From positions 558,001 to 622,000 of the forward strand of contig JAQQWL010000007.1 of assembly GCA_038363925.1 (NCBI GenBank): a stretch of 64,000 bases of DNA. The letters are read 5' to 3'. The stretch is from Apiospora phragmitis (taxonomy: Eukaryota; Ascomycota; Sordariomycetes; Amphisphaeriales; Apiosporaceae). Shown here one piece after another: positions 26,560 to 36,487 of the stretch. Position 1 is the stretch's first letter; each line of letters starts with the position of its first letter. The position numbers and the translations under genes were made by a program. The notes beneath the pieces are model-generated. The model ran no database searches. It was given only the letters and a program-made list of their open reading frames with translations, and was not told where the DNA came from.

Positions 26560-27112
26560 TCTTTAACGATTATAAGAGCTATTATTCGATAACTTTTAAG
26601 CTTTATTATAAAGAGAATTCGATTATTATACTCTATATATTTTCTTATTTATTATATAAGCTTTAATTTTTTAATGTCAGCTGTTTTCGTGCGTTAAAAA
26701 AGTCGGACGAGAAAGAAATTAAACGTTTTATACGAGCGTATATTACTTGTATTTTAAAAGAGGACTTCTTACTAGCGTTCTTAGAAGCGTTCTAAGCTAT
26801 TTTTATTATTTTAAATATCTAGGGAGGTTTTTAAGGGGCAGGACTTATATCGTACGATTTAAAATATATTATTTAATAATTAAATATAAAGTTACGTACG
26901 CCGACGCTTTTAGTGACCTCTTTTAACTTATTTATACCTTAAGAATTAAAGATTTTAAATAATTTAATTAAAGCTTAATTTTAAACCGAGTATATTAAAA
27001 ATCGAATTGTATAATATTAAAATAACTCTTTGATATTAATTTTAATTAAGTTTAATTAAATTACGAAAAGTATAACGTAGGTTATATATTAACTCGCTTT
27101 ATTAAAAAGTAA
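26560..27112 (+). pseudogene. Pogo/Fot1-type transposase, DDE catalytic part, RIP-degraded
   Basis: Continues the transposase interrupted by element C. Reading the plus strand from about 26563 gives a DDE-type series: the DGHxSH region (now NDYKSYYS), FKLYYKENSIIILY, then VSCFRALKKS (usual form PLDVGCFxPLKKAY). Next come IRAYITCILKEDFLLAFLEAF and GGF-GAGLISYDLK. These are the diagnostic blocks of fungal pogo transposases. One uninterrupted run of about 39 codons survives between 26670 and 26790, but stops break the frame on both sides, so no functional enzyme is encoded. The gene ends before solo LTR D. Confidence 0.78.
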
Positions 27113-27117
27113 AGTAA

Positions 27118-28277
27118 TATAATAAACGTTATTTAAGTTTTAATAAAAACTTAATAAAGTATATTAAGGTTTATATTAATAATATAAAAGAGTATTTAAA
27201 CGTGCGATAAAAGTCCGCTTTTATTAATATAATAAGTAATAGCTCGTAAAAACGAAAATAATTAAAGTATTACGATCGGCGGGTTAGTCCCTCGCGGGGT
27301 AGCACTTAAGGCGTAGAATTAAATAGAAATAACCCGAAAAGTTATTTCCGAAGCTTTTATTTTATAACGTAATAATTAATTTATATATATTATAATATAA
27401 TAACTTTTCGTTTTTATTAAATAAGAGACGTAGGTTCGATTCTTATATTTATTAGATAAGAGTTCTTTTTAACTGCTTAGGCAAGATCGCTAATAAATAG
27501 GCAAGGCCTTGTACGGACTGGTTACTCGTATAAAAGCTTTAAAGTTTCTTTATACCGAGCTTAAATAAATTATATAATATTAAGGGTTTATCGCTTTAAG
27601 TATAAGGGTATGCCTTTAGAAAAAGGGTATAATATTATGATCGGCGGGTTGATCCCTCGCGGAGTAGCACTTAAAGCGTAGAATTAAATAGAAATAACCC
27701 GAAGAGTTATTTCCGAAGCTTTTGTTTTATAACGCAGTGGTTAGTCTATACGTACTGTAATATAAAGTATATAAATTTAAAAATATTTATAATAAAGTTA
27801 TTAAAACTATTTATTTTATTAATAAATTAGATTAATACTTAAATTAATTATTAAAATAAAAAGTGTTTATATAAAATATATAGGGGATATTTCCCGTTAT
27901 ATATCTAATTCCTCCTCTACTAATCCTTTAGATCACCTGTGGGCTCATGGTGATCTCGTTGCTGGCTCACGGTGATCCATCCCTTAGATCACGGTGATCC
28001 AACCTTGGTTAGCTCACCTCGGGCGTCGTGCCTTTTGTCGCTCCGGGGTCCGTTACGTGACTCATCGTACCTTATTATTATATCTGCCTTTATTCGTCCT
28101 ATCGTTACGTGGGCTAGGGCCGCTTGTCTTATCGCACGATATTAGAGTGTAGCTACGTGCATATTAATATAGCTAGCGGTGTAATTACTAGCTGTAATAT
28201 CGTAGCCGGACCGGGTTATCGTATCCCGTGCCGGTAAGTGGGGTCTTTTAGCCGCATAGTTAGGTCGGGTTATAATA
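27118..28277 (-). mobile_element. Solo LTR D of the A/B family, with TRIM copy 2 inside
   Basis: LTR sequence 27118-27267 and 27768-28277 (about 660 bp without the TRIM), inverted like element B. Exact TSD AGTAA at 27113-27117 and 28278-28282 shows that this is a complete solo LTR left by recombination between two LTRs. Its 27900-28270 part is far less AT-biased than other copies and differs in places (for example repeated GTGATC words), so it may come from a different subfamily. Confidence 0.87.
27268..27762 (+). mobile_element. Miniature LTR element (TRIM-like), copy 2
   Basis: 495 bp, same structure as the copy at 3837. Repeats at 27268-27397 and 27633-27762 (130 bp each), exact TSD TAAAG (27263-27267 and 27763-27767), purine tract before the right repeat. 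It is inserted in solo LTR D. The interior contains GGTTCGATTC (27433-27442), identical to a tRNA B box core, about 68 bp after the box A-like motif of the left repeat. Confidence 0.85.
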
Positions 28278-28632
28278 AGTAATCGCATTATAAGAAGTGA
28301 ATAAAATACTTAGCCGGCGCTATTATACGAAAAAAAAACAGCTATAAAATAAAGGATTACTTTATATATAAGTTAAAAAAAACTTATAGTTTTAAAAAAA
28401 CGTTAATAAATAATTATAAAACGAATCGCATTAAAAGAGTAGTTATATAAAAACGTTTAAAACATGTTTATAATATTATAAAATTTATAAAGAGCTTAAA
28501 TATAATGCTTATATTTATTAAAATAATATAAAAGTATTTAAAAATAAAGATTCCGATTAATTTCAAGATATTAAATACGTTATAGCGGAATTAATTTATA
28601 CTTTATTAAATAAAGTCTTTAAAGGTGGTCAT

Positions 28633-28666
28633 TTAGACCGTGTGGTTAGTTGGACCGTGGGTACGT
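28633..28666 (-). repeat. Right terminal inverted repeat of the pogo-like transposon
   Basis: Inverted partner of 2756-2790. It is followed by the TA duplication at 28667-28668, and ordinary GC-balanced sequence resumes immediately after it. Confidence 0.87.
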
Positions 28667-28671
28667 TAGGT

Positions 28672-30363
28672 AAATGGACGAATGGGTGGTTTACGGTAAA
28701 CCAGTTTGCCCACCCCAGCAATCCTCGTCTCCTGCGTCCGTTTGCATAAGAAGCTTGCATACGAGTGTATGCATTTATGTATGAGTAGGCTCGTTGTCAG
28801 ACATTGAACAACAACGTGTTGGAGATCTAATCGGCATGGATTCTGTTATCCAATTTCATCCCGCGGGTGGGATGAAGCGAAGGGCGGAAAACGAAAGCAT
28901 GCCGCATTTCGCTGCTGCTCCGCTTCTGTAGGATTTGGACTCTGACGCCATGTCATCTTAGGCGGATTCCTTAGCGCAGATCTCCAGGGCAGTGTCATCT
29001 GCTTGCATTGCATGTACAGCATTTTCGGCAGTACTTCCTGGCTTACTCATACAAGCAGTAGTAACACTACCTAAGGAAAGCCATGCCTCAAAGCATACTG
29101 AAGATGCTCAGTTCAAATACCAGAGAATGTTATTCCGCCTCTTGTTCTCGGCCATTGCGACGAACCTATCCCCAAAGAAGGGTCAACTAGAATAGGAAAC
29201 AAATTGCTTCCATCAGCCCTAGGACGCTAAAACGCGTCGGCCCAAATTGGATTCGCGCTACTAAAGTCCCCTAATTTTCAGCAGTGCACAGCACCTGCAG
29301 CAGCCACCACTCAGCCTCAGCTCGGCTCCTCGAAGAAGGTCCCTGATTCGACGGCGGTTTGGAAAGTCCTAGGGACTCGCCAATGCGCGCCAATGCAGAT
29401 CAACACCACCTAAACCTAAAAAGTTGATGAATGAAGAACCCTTGCTGCTCCTCCTCCTTTCAGCATCGATAGTGCCTTACACAAATGGCACCGATCGTCC
29501 ACTCTTCCATGGGCCACAATGGGCTTGAAGGTAGCTTCTATCATCGATCATCATCATCGTATGTTGCAACACCTCAGCATACATGAAGCGAAGGATTTAA
29601 GAGATCAACAGATCAACACAGCCAGACAGCTCCGTCATCGACAAGTCGCTCCGAGAAGAGAGATGCTTTCGCCAGTTCAATCCCTCCACTATTGTTATCC
29701 GGTGGATAGCGTGTCACAACCCGTTATCCCAGTCAAAAGCACACACATAGACGAACCTAGACAGCTCTACCATGAGAGTCGTATTAATAGGTACCGTATG
29801 GTCACGGCATTGACCGTGTGTGTTCCACTTCATCTCCTCCACAGCCAGACTAAAAGGGTCCTGGACTCGGCTAGGCATGACCCTGGAATCACTCGGCGAG
29901 AAGGGCCCTTGTTTGCCTAAACGGAGAGCATCGCACTTACTTTTTTCTTTCAGCTGTGCCTCTTTCTCTTTCAGCCCCCCCCCGGGTCCAATAGCCCCAT
30001 GGCGGCAGCGGCAGGATGTCAGCCCAACGCCTCCCCCATGCTGGACTTTAGTACACGTGAATAATAAATGCAACAGCCCCCCCCCTCTCCCCCCCAGCAA
30101 CAGCACATACATACTTCCCTTCCTTTGTCTGTTGTCGTCTGGTTTGCCCGTCTGATCATCGTACCAAATCACCCACCCATCTCTTCCCTCCTCTAGCAAG
30201 CGGTAGAGATACAGGCAGACTCACTCCCACAATTTATTACTGTATTGTTTTCTTTTCCTCGTTGTTCGTGTCGGCATCGACTCTAGGCTTCATATATATA
30301 TTCCGCTTGGCATTTTACCACACACACCACACAACCTTCAGCAACCACAAGAACACCGTCAAG
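28672..30363. other. Intergenic region between the TE nest and the PLAC8 gene
   Basis: About 1.7 kb of normal composition. Short open frames (28992-29195, 29519-29920) look like chance. From 29975 to 30095 there are several C-tracts of 8-10 bp; 30210-30363 is the pyrimidine- and CA-rich leader directly before the PLAC8 start. No gene or repeat recognised. Confidence 0.5.
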
Positions 30364-31026
30364 ATGGAGCAACAACAGCAGTACCAGAATCAATCGCCCA
30401 TGCAGCCGATGCACCAACCCATGCCCTCCCAACAGGTCCAAGGCGGCGAGTGGCAGAACAACCTGTGCAACTGCTCGCCATGCGAGAGCTGCGTCTTGGG
30501 CACCTTTGTCCCCTGTCTCTGTAAGTAGTCACTCACTACTCTACCCACACCTCCACCATACCACAAGTGGCGAGAGAAGAGAATAATTACTAACCAGAAG
30601 GGAAACACAAAAACAGTGGTCGGCAAGACGGCGGACCGCATGCGTGACCCCACGATGCAGACGTCGGACCTGCTCAACAGCGACTGCCTGATCCACGGCG
30701 CGCTGACGTGGTTCACGGGCTGCGGCTGGATCTACGCCATGATGAAGCGGACCGAGATCCGCGACCGGTTCCAGATCCCCGGCTCGGCCGTGGGCGACTG
30801 CTGCACCTCGTACTGGTGCCCGTGCTGCGCCGTCATCCAGCAGGACAACGAGGTGAAGTCGCGCCTGCCCGTCGCCGGTGCGGCCATCGACAACCAGTAC
30901 CAGGCGCAGCCCCCCATGGGCATGCCGTCGCCGCCTGCGCAGGCCGCGCAACACCACTCCAGTAAGGAAGGGGGAGCGACGACGCCGGGCGTTGGGCAGT
31001 ACCAACCGCAGCAGGGCTACCAGTAG
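30364..31026 (+). CDS. PLAC8 family cysteine-rich protein
   Basis: Small membrane-associated Cys-rich protein of the PLAC8 family (placenta-specific 8, plant FW2.2/PCR relatives, linked to metal tolerance and growth control); the fungal role is not known. Exons 30364-30520 and 30617-31026 give 188 residues. A Gln/Met/Pro-rich N-terminus (1-28) precedes the domain, which begins with CNCSPCESC (35-43) and PCLLVGKTADRM, and has the diagnostic CC (114-115) and CPCC (120-123) in GDCCTSYWCPCCAVIQQDNE. The hydrophobic stretches 43-55 and 76-95 probably contact the membrane. The tail is rich in Pro/Gln/Met. The start is the first ATG in a good context (AAGATGG). Intron donor GTAAGT. Confidence 0.88.
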
Positions 31027-32332
31027 CAGCAGGGTGGATCTACTCGGGTGACGAAGCTGAGGCAGGACTTTTTCCGTCGGATGAAGGCTTGAGACCGGGG
31101 TTTTATGGATAATGAGAGCGGTTTGACGACCATGGGGCTGTGTCTTTTCTTCTTCTTCGATACCACTATAGCATTAATGGAAGGGTCACGCGCCTAAGAA
31201 TCACTCATGAACGCAGTTCAACTTCCACACGTGAAGACGGAATGAAATGGAGACCATACCCTCCTTCTAAGGAATCACATGAATACAGGGGGTTGGTCCT
31301 GGATTTATGCCGACTCTGCTTGAGTCACGTATACTTTACAGCTCATTGGTCGTATCAGCCTCCGCTAACGGCTGGGAGAAACACTCGATCACAAGATTCT
31401 GCTGTGGCATAGGCGAACCTGATGGGCAACGACAGCAGCAGCGGGCGGAGGCGAATCAGGGCCGACGTCGATGTGAAATGTGCGAACCAGCCTCTCTCAC
31501 ATTTCCTTGGCAAACTTCATAGCTAAACACAGCTCACTTGGTCCCGCCCCGTGAATTCGGCTTCGGCAATGTGCACCACCACCCTCATTGGCTGCCGCCT
31601 GTATCTGGGTATGTCATCCAGCTTCTCGGCCCCCCTGACGATGGCCTTTCTTCCCATCGACGCCGGGCTATGTTCGAAAACCCGTCTGCTGTCATCTCAG
31701 GATCGTCCAGTGCCGCATATACATGTCGTTGTCCAACTCGAATCCATCCGACGTCCTAATCAAGCCGTTGGAGAGGCCAACGATTTCGGGTTTCCTTTTT
31801 CAAAGTATGCTATTCCCCTGATCTTTTGGCTTGCATGGATCCGCCAAAGACCCTACTCATCACGAACTATATGACCGTGGTGAATTCTGCGTAGGATAGT
31901 GCCAGGTGAGGTGCTGTCGTCCATACTTAACCCCTTGATTCACTTGGCTACTACTCGAAAGGGGTAAAAGGCGGGGTGGTTGGGAGCCCGGTTGCTATTT
32001 AAGAAGTCGAGACAGTTCACGAGGAATGATTGAAATAATTTAAATTGTTGGCAAGATGTGTAAAATGCGTGGCCGTGTGGTTTATTGAACGCTAAAGAGG
32101 TATCGAATGAGAAAGAAGCCGATGTTTGCACGCCCCCGAGCTGAATATAAGACCGACCCACCGAAACGCCCGAAAGAAACTCTTCCCCACGAGCAGCCCT
32201 GTGTGGCTTCTATGTGCGTGCCTTCCTCCCCCCTTCTCTAAGTAGGTTTCTCTCTACTTTTTCTCTAGCCTTCCTCTTATTTTGCTGATTTTGTCTCTGT
32301 CCTGTTGACCGTTTCCGTACCTTTTCTTTCTT
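31027..32332. other. Intergenic region between PLAC8 gene and ILV1
   Basis: About 1.3 kb holding the 3' ends of both convergent genes. Open frames at 31140-31874 overlap in different frames and resemble no known protein. A pyrimidine-rich stretch at 32220-32332 lies just after the ILV1 stop. Nothing else recognised. Confidence 0.5.
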
Positions 32333-34164
32333 TTAGTCGGCCCGGAGGAACGTCTTGAAGACCGGGTCGTCGGTGCAGTCCTTGTAGGGGTAGCCGATCT
32401 GCTTCAGGAACTTCTCGAGCTCGTGGACCTCGGCGCACTGAATGCCCGCCACGATCTCGCCGACGTCGCCGCCGCTGTTGCGGTACTGGAACAGGCTGAT
32501 GTTGTAGCTCGTGCGCAGCGTCAGGAGGAACTTCTGCAGCGCGCCGGGGCGCTCGGGAAACGTGAACATGTAGACGCGCTCGTCGGCGACGGCGGACCTA
32601 CCCCCGACGAGGTAGCGGATGTGCGACTTAGCCAGCTCGTTGCCGGACAGGTCCGTGACCGCGTCCGCGCCGAATGTGTGGTCGACGCGCTCCGTCAGCC
32701 GCCGCAGCTCCGTCGCGCGCTCGCTGACGGGCGCGAGCAGCGAGATGCCGACCAGCACGTTGGCGACGGCGTCGTGCGCGTACCGGTACGAGAACTCGGT
32801 CACATTGTGGGGCATGATGCAGTCGATCAGCTCGGCGAAGGCGCCGGGCCGCTCGGGGATGCGGACCGCCAGCAGGGCCTCCTTGCCCTCGCCGAGGTGG
32901 CGCGTTCGCCGACGAAGCGGAGGCGGTCGAAGTTCATGTTGGCGCCGCTCAGGACGGCGACGAGGGAGCGGTTCACGTTGCTCGACGGGTTGGCGGCGAC
33001 CCACTTCTTGAGCCCGGCGACGGCGAGGGCGCCGGCCGGCTCGACGATGGAGCGCGTGTCCTCGAAGACGTCCTTGATGGCGGCGCACGTCTCGTCCTTG
33101 CTGACCTGGACGATCTCGTCGACGACATCCTGGCAGATGCGGAACGTCTCCTCGCCGACCGTCTTGACGGCGGCACCGTCGGCGAAGAAGCCGACGTCCT
33201 TGAGGACGACGCGCTTCCCCTGCGCGAGGGACTGCGCCATGGCGTTGGCGTCGTTCTGCTCGACGCCGATGATCTTGACGTGCGGGTACATGCGCCGGAG
33301 GTAGACGCCGACGCCGGCGATCAGCCCGCCGCCACCGACGCAGCAGAAGACGGCCTCGGTCCTGTTCAGGTTCGTCTGCCCAGCAGCTCGGAGCCGATGG
33401 TGCCCTGGCCGGCGATGACGTAGGGGTCGTCAAAGGGGGGGATGTTGATGAGGCCGTGGGTCCGCTCCAGTCGCTGGCACTCGGCTTTGGCAGTATCGAA
33501 GTCGGGGCCATGCAGGACGACGGTGCCGCCCAGCCTCGAGACATTTGCGTGTTTGATGCTGGGCGTTCCCTCGGGCATTACGATGGTGGCCGGGATCTTG
33601 AGCTTGCGGGCAGAATAGGCGACACCTTGGGCGTGATTTCCGGCACTGCATGCTACGACCTGTGGATCCAATCACAATCGAATCAGTATTACTTCAAAAA
33701 CATGCCGTCAATGGCTTTCGTATTTCTTACTCCTTTCCAGCTTTGCTCTGGCGACAGATGTGCCATCTTGTTGTAGGCGCCGCGCAGCTTGAAGCTGAAG
33801 ACGGGCTGCATGTCCTCGCGCTTGAGCAGCACATTGCACTCCAGCCGCCTGGACAAGGTGACGGCCGGGGTCAGGGGCGTCCGCTCGCATACGTCGTACA
33901 CGCGGCTTGTGTTGATCAGACGGACGTAGTCCGGGTGGCCGTTCGGCAGGAGGTAGTCCTCGGGTACCAGCGGCGTGGAGCTGGGTGCCCGCGGCGGCGA
34001 CGTGGGATTGACGCTGTACTCGGTCAGGGAGAGCCCCGACAGGGAGGGCGTGCGGCGCCGTGGCCGTTGACAGTGGCTGTGGTGCCATTGGTCTGCGGCA
34101 TCTGGTCGGTTGTGCCATTGGTCAGGACGGCACCGTCGTCAGTTGGTGCTGCCGTTGACGCCAT
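32333..34164 (-). CDS. ILV1: Threonine deaminase (threonine ammonia-lyase), with three one-base frame breaks
   Basis: PLP enzyme converting threonine to 2-oxobutanoate and ammonia, first step of isoleucine synthesis, normally mitochondrial and feedback-inhibited by isoleucine. Exon 1 is 34164-33731, exon 2 is 33659-32333. The PLP lysine lies in [11 protein letters not shown] (about residue 126). [28 protein letters not shown] and the glycine loop VGGGGLIAG follow, then two C-terminal ACT-like regulatory repeats ([14 protein letters not shown] and [11 protein letters not shown]). The frame shifts near 34055, 33383 and 32905. Exon lengths (434 and 1327) become multiples of three if one and two bases are missing, giving about 587 residues. 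No stop lies elsewhere. The breaks look like sequence errors; a recent pseudogene is the alternative. Confidence 0.9.
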
Positions 34165-35130
34165 TGTGGTTATGCCGTTGACAACACCGGAAGAAGCCGA
34201 GAGATAGAGGTGTGGGTAGCAGTAGCAGCAAAGATGGTAGATTCGAACAAAAAGCCGTCTGAGATGTAGGGATAAATAAGTAAAGTAGCAGCCCCTAATA
34301 GAGCATCTCGACCGCCTTATTGAATTAATATTAACCTATGAATCCTACGGCTCTGCCCTGCCCGAGTTCGGCGCGCGAGTTCTGGGAATTTTCCAAGTGG
34401 ATGTGGGGCAATGCACTGTCAGCTCGCAGCAGTCAGAGTCATGGAGGGGTACTCGGGCAATTACCTAAAGATAGGCGCATCTGATTGCCATATGGATGGA
34501 CCCTGGACTTGAGTTGACGTTACGACTAACAGCAAGGCCTCATACAATTGAAGACATTCAATGTTGATCTATTTAATATTGAGTTCAGATCATGCAGACC
34601 TCGAACGATTACAAACTTAATACTCCATATCCTGGCCCGGTAGTAGACGCGGGGCTTATATGAGGCATTCATATGTTTGTATCAGCCAGTGATCAGGTAC
34701 GCAGTATGTAAGTACTACGTAGAAGCAGAGAATTGATCTCGGATTTTCCATGGAGCTGAGAGCTATTAGCAGGAAGCATCAGAGGTATGTCGTGCCATGT
34801 GTTCTGTTTACCCTTCAATTCCGATGGCCTGATTCTAGGTACCGTCAGAGCTCCAATTTCGGCTTAGTGGGCGGCAAGCTCCCCCCATGGTGCCTAGCAC
34901 TGCGCCTAGGTACAGCGAACTTACATAATTGTGAGCAGGGGTACCTGTCCGCGTATCCATGTCATCATCGTTTGATTTTCCCGCGGCATCGTGCATTTTC
35001 CCCAATTGAAGGACGAACGACTGGCAATCCCGGGGAACCGACGACGACAACACCCGGTCTCTTGCAACAGACCACCCCCACGGACAACACCTAGGGAAAT
35101 ACAGGCGGGAAGCTACAGACCGACGCAATC
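34165..35130. promoter_or_regulatory. Divergent promoter region of ILV1 and RCF1
   Basis: About 1 kb between two divergent genes. No ORF with a recognisable product. The region 34210-34330 before the ILV1 start probably holds its leader. No TATA box or known amino-acid-control site was identified with confidence. Confidence 0.5.
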
Positions 35131-36070
35131 ATGGCCGACAAACCGATGCCCTCGTCCTTTGACGACGATAGGTAGGTCGACTACTCCGCCGGAGGGGTGC
35201 GGCGTCTTCTGCGTACCCACAACAAGAAAAGAAGCTCACGTTGGGTGTCTCTCAACACAGGGAATACCAGGAGACTGGCTCGCAGAAGGTCTGGCGCAAG
35301 CTGAAGGAAGAGCCATTGGTTCCGCTCGGTACGTTATTCTCTCCCTCTCGCATCCTGCCGATTGCATTTACTGCCGCCAATCGATTACCCCTCCGACATA
35401 GCCTCTTCTACTCCAAATCAAGACCGACGAGAACATCACTAGAATTCAACCATGCAAAAATTGACCACCTCCCTCCAATCCAACAGGAACCATCCTAACC
35501 TGCGCCGCCCTCTACAACGCCTGGCGCGGCATGCGCCGCGGCGACCACGCCCAGGTGCAGCGCATGTTCCGCGCCCGCATCGGCGCGCAGGCCTTCACCG
35601 TCTGCGCCATCGTCGCCGGCGGCGCCTACTACGGCAAGGACCGCGAGAAGCGCCAGGAGCTGATCAAGCTCGAGGCCCAGCAGCGCGCCGAGGAGCGCAA
35701 CGCCAAGTGGCTGCGCGAGCTCGAGGTCCGCGACCGCGAGGAGAAGCAGCTACAGGACCACATCAACCGCCGCCGGGAGCGGCGCCAGCAGCAGGCCAAG
35801 GAGAAGGAGAAGGAGGCGGACGCGGCCAAGACGACAACTACGAAAAGTACCGATTCGGCGGCGACGGCGACACCGGCCGGAGAGACGACTTCGGACGCCG
35901 AGGGCCAGGTGCCCCTGGAGGGCAAGAAGGAGGGATCCAATGTGTTGGGGGCTCTGTCACAGGCGGCGGGCGGGAGCTGGTTCGGCAAGAAGAAGGAGGA
36001 TGCCTCGAAATCTTCAGATGAGAAGAAGAAGGAAGCTGCTTCGAAACCTTCCGATGAGAAGAAGCAGTGA
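35131..36070 (+). CDS. RCF1: Respiratory supercomplex factor 1 (HIG1 domain)
   Basis: Inner mitochondrial membrane protein that associates with complexes III and IV and supports supercomplex assembly. Exons 35131-35171, 35261-35328 and 35487-36070 total 693 nt, 230 residues, with phases that fit. The HIG1 domain spans residues about 15-80: EYQETGSQKVWRKLKEEPLV, PLGTILTCAALYNAWRGMRR, then FRARIGAQAFTVCAIVAGGAYY, giving the usual two membrane helices. A long charged coiled-coil follows (about 80-140, KDREKRQELIKLEAQQRAEE). The C-terminus holds two near repeats of KKEDASKSSDEKK and KKEAASKPSDEKK. Start: ATG beginning MADKPMPSSFDDD, as usual in the family. Confidence 0.92.
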
Positions 36071-36487
36071 AAGGAGAACAGAGGTGAAAAAGCATGAACA
36101 CGCTGGATTCAAAGATACCAAAAAAAGAAACGTAATACTGATGATCACATGCAATGGGGGAGGGGGATTGTTGTACCGATGTTCGCATTGCCTGAAAAGC
36201 TGCATATCCGTTCTGTATATATGTACGAATACAAAAAGCCAGGGAGGGAATTTGGAATCACTCATTACTGCTTATGCCTTCGGCGCATGCCAATGGGACC
36301 AACAATATGCATACTAAAGTATGTACAAATACAGGACTCGCTTGATCACTTTTTTTCTTCCGGAGAGGAGTATTCGTACTCGCCGCGATATTAATAAATT
36401 ATGCATACACCATGAATCTGCCCAACGCCGTGAACCATTCTGCGAAGCCACAGAAACCGAAACGAAACATGTCGTACCACCCTGAAA
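36071..36487. other. Convergent 3' region of RCF1 and RTC5
   Basis: About 0.4 kb between two stop codons; it should carry both 3' untranslated regions. No gene seen. Confidence 0.5.

Larger units (their letters stand above)
2756..28666 (+). mobile_element. Outer shell: Fot1/pogo-type (Tc1-mariner) DNA transposon carrying all other elements of the AT-rich island
   Basis: The whole 26 kb AT-rich island is bounded by 34-35 bp terminal inverted repeats starting ACGTACCC, each flanked by TA (2754-2755 and 28667-28668), the expected target duplication of Tc1/mariner elements. Removing the nested insertions leaves about 1.86 kb, the usual size of a Fot1-like element. The leftover sequence encodes, on the plus strand, a mutated pogo-type transposase: a CENP-B/Tc5-like DNA-binding segment before 3669 and a DDE domain after 26560. 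The insertions are element C (3670-26554) and solo LTR D (27118-28277). The flanking trinucleotide ACC/GGT also matches in inverted orientation, so the exact end could be 5 bp further out. All parts are RIP-like in composition. Confidence 0.85.

Noticed and set aside
2793..28620. Mitochondrial DNA insertion (because of high AT)
   Set aside because: LTRs, TSDs, TIRs and chromovirus protein blocks account for the sequence, and no mitochondrial gene blocks are recognisable.
2751..28671. Giant cargo transposon (Starship-like) or centromere
   Set aside because: No tyrosine recombinase (DUF3435) or cargo genes are seen. Everything inside is explained by five nested ordinary elements, and 26 kb flanked closely by genes is small for a centromere.
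31140..31874. Overlapping plus-strand frames after the PLAC8 gene
   Set aside because: No shared frame, no splice model that joins them and no family resemblance.
32423..33304. Long plus-strand open frame
   Set aside because: It is the complement of ILV1 exon 2 in GC-rich DNA; the minus-strand frame has the conserved threonine deaminase motifs.
34835..35128. Minus-strand open frame upstream of RCF1
   Set aside because: No conserved domain; it lies in the promoter region between ILV1 and RCF1.
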